11,698 bases of DNA from Chlamydiota bacterium (GTDB lineage Bacteria > Chlamydiota > Chlamydiia > Chlamydiales > Rhabdochlamydiaceae). Made by a program: the position numbers and the translations under genes. The stretch lies in contig JAHFTP010000039.1 in assembly GCA_023265495.1 (NCBI GenBank), positions 1 through 11,698 of the forward strand. Direction: 5' to 3'. Positions 8,131-11,698 of this stretch are shown in pieces. Positions within the stretch are counted from its first letter, which is position 1; every line of letters begins with the position of its first letter. The notes below the pieces were generated by a model. That model was not told where the DNA came from. It saw only the letters and a program-made list of their open reading frames with translations, and searched no databases.

Positions 8131-8550
8131 ATGCGACCCGCTAAAAAGAAAAAATATGCAATCACCCTACTAGAAATCATGATCGTTATCCTGCTCATCG
8201 GATTAATCGGCAGCGTAGTAGGCTACAACATGAAAGGCAGCCTAGATGAGGGCAAAGCATTTCGTTCAGAGAAAGGCAAAGAGCAAATCAGAGACATTCT
8301 CCTCCTGGAAGTAGCCAAAGGAAACACAATAGAAGAAGTAGTAGCACACAAGGAACAATTTTTAAAAAACTCGGGCCTTGTCAAAGATGTCTCTAAGCTG
8401 CTCAGCGACGGCTGGGGACAGCCCTATGAAGTGAAAGCCATCCGCAATAACACGGACATCTCCGTTACCTCAGATAAACTAGTAGCTTATAGAAAAAGTA
8501 AAAACCCTAAACATATAGAGAGAGACCCTGAAGATAATGCAGAGGAGTAA
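8131..8550 (+). CDS. gspG: Major-pseudopilin-like protein GspG with atypical cleavage site
   Basis: Encodes 139 residues. The start at 8131 is preferred over the in-frame ATG at 8119 because GAGGA (8121-8125) lies 5 bases before it. The class III signal is MRPAKKKKYA followed by ITLLEIMIVILLIGLIG: Glu at mature position +5 and the hydrophobic helix (about 11-31) are conserved. However, the residue before the scissile bond is Ala and the next is Ile, not the usual Gly and Phe. The C-terminal half contains DGWGQPYE (93-100), the D-x-W-G-x-x-Y motif of GspG. The calcium-binding C-terminal loop of classical GspG is not recognisable. The protein would be the main subunit of the pseudopilus. It overlaps gspH by 14 bases. 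Confidence 0.85.
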   Translation: MRPAKKKKYAITLLEIMIVILLIGLIGSVVGYNMKGSLDEGKAFRSEKGKEQIRDILLLEVAKGNTIEEVVAHKEQFLKNSGLVKDVSKLLSDGWGQPYEVKAIRNNTDISVTSDKLVAYRKSKNPKHIERDPEDNAEE

Positions 8551-9076
8551 ACGATATTTTACCTTACTGGAAATCATGCTCTGCCTTGTTTTAATCACCC
8601 TCGTAGGGAGTCTTGTTTCCATAAAATTATATTCTCTTGTCAACCACCATCGCTTTTCCCATAGCGTAGAAAGACTCTATACTCTCATCAAAGAAACACA
8701 AGCTCTTGCTCTCACACATCAGTGTGATTTTGAGTGGGAAATAAAAAAAGTGAAGGAGCAATTTTTATTCCAATGCAAGACAGGGAATCCTCAAAACTTT
8801 CCAGAGCTGCTCCAGGAAGAAGTACTCTCCTGCACGAGTAAAATACAGTGGGACAGTACAAATACAAATCTCGTGAAACTTCATGTCTTCCCCGATGGGA
8901 GAATAGAGCCTAAGGGGCTCCTTTCTCTTCATACAAAAGAGGATACCCAAATCCTATGGATCGATCTCAAAAGGCCTCTTCTTGTGAAGATTTCTAATAA
9001 AAAACCTAAAACTGTAGATTGCACCTTGCCTGCAAAACCCAAAATCGAGAAAAGCCAAAGGCTTTCCGTTGATTAG
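8537..9076 (+). CDS. gspH: Minor pseudopilin, GspH-like, with a recombinant 3' end
   Basis: Encodes 179 residues. A type IV prepilin-like N-terminus, MQRSKRY then FTLLEIMLCLVLITLVG, has Glu at position +5 and a hydrophobic helix (about 8-29). Tyr replaces Gly before the expected cleavage site. The rest matches the GspH/FimT outline: a helix with SVERLYTLIKETQALAL (43-59), then beta-rich sequence with VFPDGRI (117-123). It would sit near the tip of the pseudopilus. The start lies inside gspG, with GAAG shortly upstream, so coupled translation is likely. The last seven codons (from about 9053) are the complement of a truncated toxin gene, so the original C-terminus has been replaced or trimmed. 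GspI or another minor pseudopilin is possible. Confidence 0.78.
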   Translation: MQRSKRYFTLLEIMLCLVLITLVGSLVSIKLYSLVNHHRFSHSVERLYTLIKETQALALTHQCDFEWEIKKVKEQFLFQCKTGNPQNFPELLQEEVLSCTSKIQWDSTNTNLVKLHVFPDGRIEPKGLLSLHTKEDTQILWIDLKRPLLVKISNKKPKTVDCTLPAKPKIEKSQRLSVD

Positions 9077-9175
9077 ATCCTCTATTAAATTCTTGATCTT
9101 GGACATGTCTAGACCGTGTTTCTTGGCCTTTTCAATTTCACGTTCAAAAGAACGAAGATACACTGGCTTCAGCAT
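9053..9175 (-). pseudogene. Truncated YafQ-type (RelE superfamily) toxin remnant
   Basis: Starting from ATG at 9175, the first 41 residues resemble the N-terminus of YafQ-family mRNA interferases: an opening beta strand (LKPVYLRSF), a basic helix (EREIEKAKKHGLDMSKIK), a second helix (NLIEDLI) and the NGKPLA turn. Beyond residue 41 the frame merely reads the antisense of gspH and no toxin sequence is recognisable. The beta-sheet core and the catalytic C-terminal His are missing, so it cannot be an active ribonuclease. The gene was cut off at about 9053, which is also the junction with gspH. Confidence 0.6.
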
Positions 9176-9178
9176 TTT

Positions 9179-9220
9179 TTAGATCCCCAGTTTGCGAAAC
9201 ATGTCTTGAGCATCATCTTT
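9179..9220 (-). pseudogene. C-terminal scrap of the cognate antitoxin
   Basis: Directly before the toxin remnant (3 bases between stop and ATG), thirteen codons read KDDAQDMFRKLGI followed by TAA. This looks like the acidic and hydrophobic tail of RelB/DinJ-type antitoxins, which normally sits just upstream of yafQ. A TAG stop (complement of 9221-9223) closes the frame immediately upstream, and no antitoxin N-terminus is recognisable in the other frames. Assignment rests mainly on position and the short motif. Confidence 0.4.
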
Positions 9221-9299
9221 CTACAGCCATACAGAAGCAGCTGCTTGAAGACTGCTCCATGCGCAATTTCACCTAGAAAAAAATGCGCGCTTCTCAAAA
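9221..9299. other. Gap after methyltransferase gene with imperfect hairpin
   Basis: No gene is recognised. GCGCAATTT (9261-9269) and AAATGCGC (about 9280-9288) can pair with one bulged base, forming a hairpin just past the minus-strand methyltransferase stop. No T-run follows it on the minus strand, so it is a weak terminator candidate only. One minus-strand frame stays open through this stretch, but it resembles nothing I know. Confidence 0.25.
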
Positions 9300-10451
9300 C
9301 TACTTAAACCGCACAACCTCTTCTACATACCCTTTACGCATCCAGTAAAGGTAACGTTCTACTTGAGCTGTGTGAGTAGATTGACATATCAGCTCATTAA
9401 CTGTAAAAGAATTAACCTCATGGTTAATCGAGAGAAATATTGGTGTTGATTTCTCAATGCGTCTCCAATAGGCCCGGGCAACATCAGGATCCATTTCTGT
9501 TAATGAATCAGCATTAATTATGAGATCGTAAGAGTCATTGCCTTCTAAAAAGGTGGATGGAGGTAATATTTTTATGCATTGTTCCTTACCTATTTGCGGC
9601 TCACCTAATAGGTGGATTTGTGCCTCTCCAAGAGTTCTTCCAAGGAAATACCCGGAACATATCGAAGAAAATGGCAAATCAATAATGGTATAATCTCTGA
9701 TTCCGAACATGCGGGCATAGTAGGCCGTCCGACCAATCCCAGCCCCGATCTCAAGAACACGTGGGTTTTCGATTCCTTGCAGGAGTTGTTTAATACGCCA
9801 AGCCTGGTATAGAGACTGAAGAGCCCGGTATGAAGCAATCCCCCGAGATGTCATCACTCCATACTCATTGGGATAAGGATTGGGAAAATAAACCTTTTGT
9901 CCTAATCTTCTTTCGATATGCTGAAGAATCTCATCAGCTGTCCAAACTACAATAGGAAATAGATAGTAACTTTCCGGACAGTCTAAAGGAATGGCGCCAA
10001 TTACCTCAGCAAACCGTATTAGATCATCAAGGCAGTGCGCTGCATAATAACTCACTGCTGCAGGATTTGCAGGAAAGCTAGCGGAGGCAGAAGCTGTGAG
10101 ATCATCAACACCAAAAAACATATCGCAGCTGCCGGGATTGCGAAGAACGGAAGCAGAAGCTGCAAGATCTTCTGTCATAAAGATCCTATGAATAGGGGCC
10201 TGGTACGCATCAAAAATTATTCCCCAGAGGGATTGACCGAAGCCTTGATGTAAAGCCGTAGCAATCCTGTACGATTTAGTTAACCGATTTACTAAGCATA
10301 AATCATCTTCCTCAACGACAATCGACCTTCCCACAATTGGAGCAAGCGATTCAGCACGGCGAAAATAGTCATCGGCCATGATCGCATGATTCATCAGGAT
10401 CATCGATACTAGCGGCCCCCATAAACCAGCAATTGACTTTATAATGACCAT
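9300..10451 (-). CDS. Putative SAM-dependent sugar O-methyltransferase (NanM-like family)
   Basis: Encodes 383 residues. The C-terminal half is a class I methyltransferase fold: motif I VLEIGAGIGRTAYYA (232-246) binds S-adenosylmethionine, followed by YTIIDLP (254-260) at the end of the second strand and YDLIINADSLTEM (308-320) in the position of motif IV. The overall pattern fits the family annotated as putative sugar O-methyltransferase, which methylates surface polysaccharide sugars; the substrate here is unknown. The N-terminal half (about 1-190) is not assigned and carries a 22-residue tandem duplication at 94-137. The start at 10451 is chosen because GGAGG (complement of 10457-10461) lies 5 bases upstream. 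That site appears to derive from a decayed IS607 transposase, so the first 15-25 residues may not be ancestral. Confidence 0.75.
   Translation of the reverse strand: MVIIKSIAGLWGPLVSMILMNHAIMADDYFRRAESLAPIVGRSIVVEEDDLCLVNRLTKSYRIATALHQGFGQSLWGIIFDAYQAPIHRIFMTEDLAASASVLRNPGSCDMFFGVDDLTASASASFPANPAAVSYYAAHCLDDLIRFAEVIGAIPLDCPESYYLFPIVVWTADEILQHIERRLGQKVYFPNPYPNEYGVMTSRGIASYRALQSLYQAWRIKQLLQGIENPRVLEIGAGIGRTAYYARMFGIRDYTIIDLPFSSICSGYFLGRTLGEAQIHLLGEPQIGKEQCIKILPPSTFLEGNDSYDLIINADSLTEMDPDVARAYWRRIEKSTPIFLSINHEVNSFTVNELICQSTHTAQVERYLYWMRKGYVEEVVRFK
10082..10172 (-). repeat. Imperfect tandem duplication inside the methyltransferase gene
   Basis: A 25-bp block at 10082-10106 recurs at 10148-10172 with four mismatches. 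The offset is 66 bp, that is 22 codons, so the frame is kept. In the protein it gives EDLAASAS (94-101) and DDLTASAS (116-123), each followed by a Pro- and Asn-containing loop. It looks like an old in-frame duplication. Confidence 0.6.
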
Positions 10452-10697
10452 TTCAACCTCCATCACAACCGAAACCGGCGCATTCTCTCTCTACAGACCC
10501 AGCAACAGAAAAGCCTGGAAACCTGAGCATCCAAATCTGCTTTTTGATCGGAGGAAGACACTCGATCTGGAATCTGATAAAAGGATAGTCCCATTGGATA
10601 ACTGTTCAGCAGGCACCGGAAGTAAGCCTGCCTTAAACCAACGCCAAGCTGTTCTATAGATAATATCTTGAAGCTTTGCTTAGTTACTTAACTTCAT
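10452..10697 (-). pseudogene. Decayed IS607-family tnpA (serine recombinase) remnant
   Basis: From ATG at 10697 (AAGGA 6 bases upstream) the frame reads MKLSN, a TAA stop, then AKLQDIIYRTAWRWFKAG and LLPVPAEQLSNGTIL. This is the N-terminal helix-turn-helix of IS607 TnpA proteins, with a stop where the family has Tyr. In another frame (from 10564 down), RVSSSDQKADLDAQVSRL is the catalytic motif of the same recombinase, including the active-site Ser. The linker between them is shortened and frameshifted. Further on, VVMEV (complement of about 10468-10452) matches the following strand in yet another frame. The rest of tnpA and tnpB are absent. The element is dead and its 3' limit is approximate; it may extend a few codons into the methyltransferase frame. 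Confidence 0.75.
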
Positions 10698-10700
10698 TAA

Positions 10701-10723
10701 ATATCCTTTTTATAGTAGGATAT
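10701..10723. repeat. Small inverted repeat upstream of the tnpA remnant
   Basis: ATATCC (10701-10706) and GGATAT (10718-10723) flank an 11-base AT-rich loop, just before the tnpA start and 25 bases past the stop of the PPR-Smr gene. It could be an operator of the old element or a weak terminator of the PPR-Smr gene. No T-run of useful length follows on the minus strand. Confidence 0.3.
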
Positions 10724-10747
10724 ATGATCTAAATTGTCTATTTTTGT

Positions 10748-11698
10748 CTATAAAATAGTAAGCAGCTTAGAACCCTCTTGTTGCGTAAGACCCGAGCATT
10801 GAGCAGAACTAGAGGAAGAGCTTGTCTTATAGATCATTCGAAAACATCCCTCATTGCCCGGGATGTCTTGTATCTCCCAAGCCTTTCTGAGAATCTCATC
10901 TTCTTGTATAGAATTAATGAGCGCTGTTTTAAATGCTAACCATTCTTTTGATCCGTGAATTCCTTTTCCTGTTATAACCACCCATGATTTAACACTGCTA
11001 TGCTCTGTTAACAGATGCTGCAACATCAAGAAAGCACTGTGATGTGCAAAACCATGTAGATCTATTTTATCTTCTTTTCGGATATGGATAAGAAGACGAG
11101 GGCAAGCCCTCATAAATTCATCTCTCCATCGATCAAAGTAATCCTTAGCCTCTATCTTATTTCTTTTAGATACAATTTCTATCCAGCATTGTTTAGTAAT
11201 CAAATCGGATTTTCCAGAGGATTCAGCCTCTTCAAAAGCCCCTCTTGCTGCATCAAAGTTTCCTGCATTTCTTGCTGCTGTAATAAAAGCCCCATAGGTA
11301 ACTGCATTCGCATATCCACGTACTTTAGCTTCTTCAAAAGCCCCTCTTGCTGCATCAAAGTTTCCTGCATTTCCAACTGCCGTAATAAAAGCCCCATAGG
11401 TAACTGCATTCGCATATCCACGTACTTTAGCCTCTTCAAAGGTCTCTTGCGCACTACCAAATTCTCTAGCATTTCCAGCTGCCGTAATGAACGCGTTGTA
11501 CATAACTGTATTCGCATATCCATATGCTTTAGCTTCCTCAAAAGCCCCTTTTACAACATCAAACTCTCCTGCATTTCCAGCTGCCGTAACAAAAGCCCCA
11601 TAGGTAACTGCATCCGCATATCCACGTACTCTAGCTTCTTCAAATGCCCCTCTTGCTGCATCAAATTCTCTAGCATTTCCAGCTGCCGTAATGAACTC
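10748..11698 (-). CDS. PPR-repeat protein with C-terminal Smr domain (N-terminus outside window)
   Basis: The frame is open from the right edge to TAG at 10748, giving 316 visible residues. Residues 1 to about 160 are 34-residue repeats with the pattern VTYGAFITAxGNAGxFDAA, then FEEAK and RGYANA. This matches the two-helix pentatricopeptide (PPR) consensus. One degenerate unit (about 160-200) leads into an Smr domain with IDLHG (212-216) and VITGKGIHGS (241-250), the motifs of MutS2-type Smr nucleases. A Ser-rich tail (about 293-299) ends the protein. PPR-Smr proteins in plants and protists bind and act on RNA in organelles; a nucleic-acid role here is inferred. A Met at 11503 is not the real start because the repeats continue upstream of it. 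Confidence 0.85.
   Translation of the reverse strand, partial: EFITAAGNAREFDAARGAFEEARVRGYADAVTYGAFVTAAGNAGEFDVVKGAFEEAKAYGYANTVMYNAFITAAGNAREFGSAQETFEEAKVRGYANAVTYGAFITAVGNAGNFDAARGAFEEAKVRGYANAVTYGAFITAARNAGNFDAARGAFEEAESSGKSDLITKQCWIEIVSKRNKIEAKDYFDRWRDEFMRACPRLLIHIRKEDKIDLHGFAHHSAFLMLQHLLTEHSSVKSWVVITGKGIHGSKEWLAFKTALINSIQEDEILRKAWEIQDIPGNEGCFRMIYKTSSSSSSAQCSGLTQQEGSKLLTIL
11230..11698 (-). repeat. Tandem 102-bp coding repeats (PPR units), running off the window
   Basis: Units begin at 11230, 11332, 11434, 11536 and 11638, exactly 102 bp (34 codons) apart; the last is cut by the window edge. The first two are identical at 97 of 102 positions, including third codon positions, while the others are more diverged. 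This points to recent duplication or gene conversion within the array. Confidence 0.9.

Noticed and set aside
8954..9175. Intact 73-residue toxin gene on the minus strand
   Set aside because: Only the first 41 codons resemble YafQ; the remainder is the antisense of gspH, so the frame is an accidental extension of a truncated gene.
9116..9307. Plus-strand frame of 63 codons after gspH
   Set aside because: It covers toxin-antitoxin debris on the opposite strand and shows no pseudopilin or other recognisable feature.
9605..9838. Minus-strand frame of 77 codons within the methyltransferase gene
   Set aside because: It lies out of frame across SAM-binding motif I, which is clearly encoded in the main frame.
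10444..10659. Plus-strand frame of 71 codons between the methyltransferase and PPR-Smr genes
   Set aside because: It is the antisense of a recognisable IS607 tnpA remnant.
11200..11541. Second minus-strand frame of 113 codons in the repeat region
   Set aside because: Because the unit length is a multiple of three, alternative frames also stay open; only the frame leading into the Smr domain makes sense.
11230..11698. CRISPR-like array
   Set aside because: The repeats are 102 bp and contiguous without spacers, keep one reading frame and encode PPR units.

Overview
The window looks like a piece of a Gram-negative intracellular bacterium, most likely a member of the Chlamydiota outside the genus Chlamydia. 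This rests on inference. The core is a compact type II secretion (T2SS) block in the order unknown membrane protein - gspD - gspE - gspF - gspG - gspH, which from memory matches the chlamydial arrangement around CT573-CT570. The block is flanked by conserved-looking but unrecognised membrane proteins. The right arm carries a PPR-Smr repeat protein, a kind of gene seen mainly in eukaryotes and in bacteria that live in eukaryotic hosts. I could not run a search, so the species is open.

Left arm (1-1661). The C-terminus of an unidentified gene ends at 218 and is followed by a terminator hairpin that abuts the ATG of a 258-residue single-pass membrane protein (266-1042). That gene converges on a small four-helix membrane protein on the minus strand (1052-1432); both stop codons lie in the arms of one palindrome. 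A 229-bp divergent intergenic region follows.

T2SS operon (1662-9076, plus strand). A bitopic protein in the place where gspC would be expected overlaps the secretin gene gspD. Next come the assembly ATPase gspE, the inner-membrane platform gspF and two pseudopilins, a gspG-like and a gspH-like one. Gaps or overlaps are all under 20 bp, so one transcript is likely. Together they would make a secretin channel in the outer membrane and a motor, platform and pseudopilus in the inner membrane. Both pseudopilins lack the usual glycine before the prepilin-peptidase cleavage site. No gspI-M or prepilin peptidase gene is in the window.

Accessory arm (9053-11698, minus strand). The end of gspH runs into a truncated YafQ-like toxin remnant with a scrap of its antitoxin, so the operon has been broken or rejoined here. 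Beyond it lie a putative sugar O-methyltransferase with an internal 22-residue duplication, a decayed IS607-type tnpA that appears to supply the methyltransferase's ribosome-binding site, and the C-terminal part of a PPR-Smr protein with near-identical 34-residue repeats that runs off the window. This arm reads as a mosaic of mobile-element debris and horizontally acquired cargo joined to a core operon.
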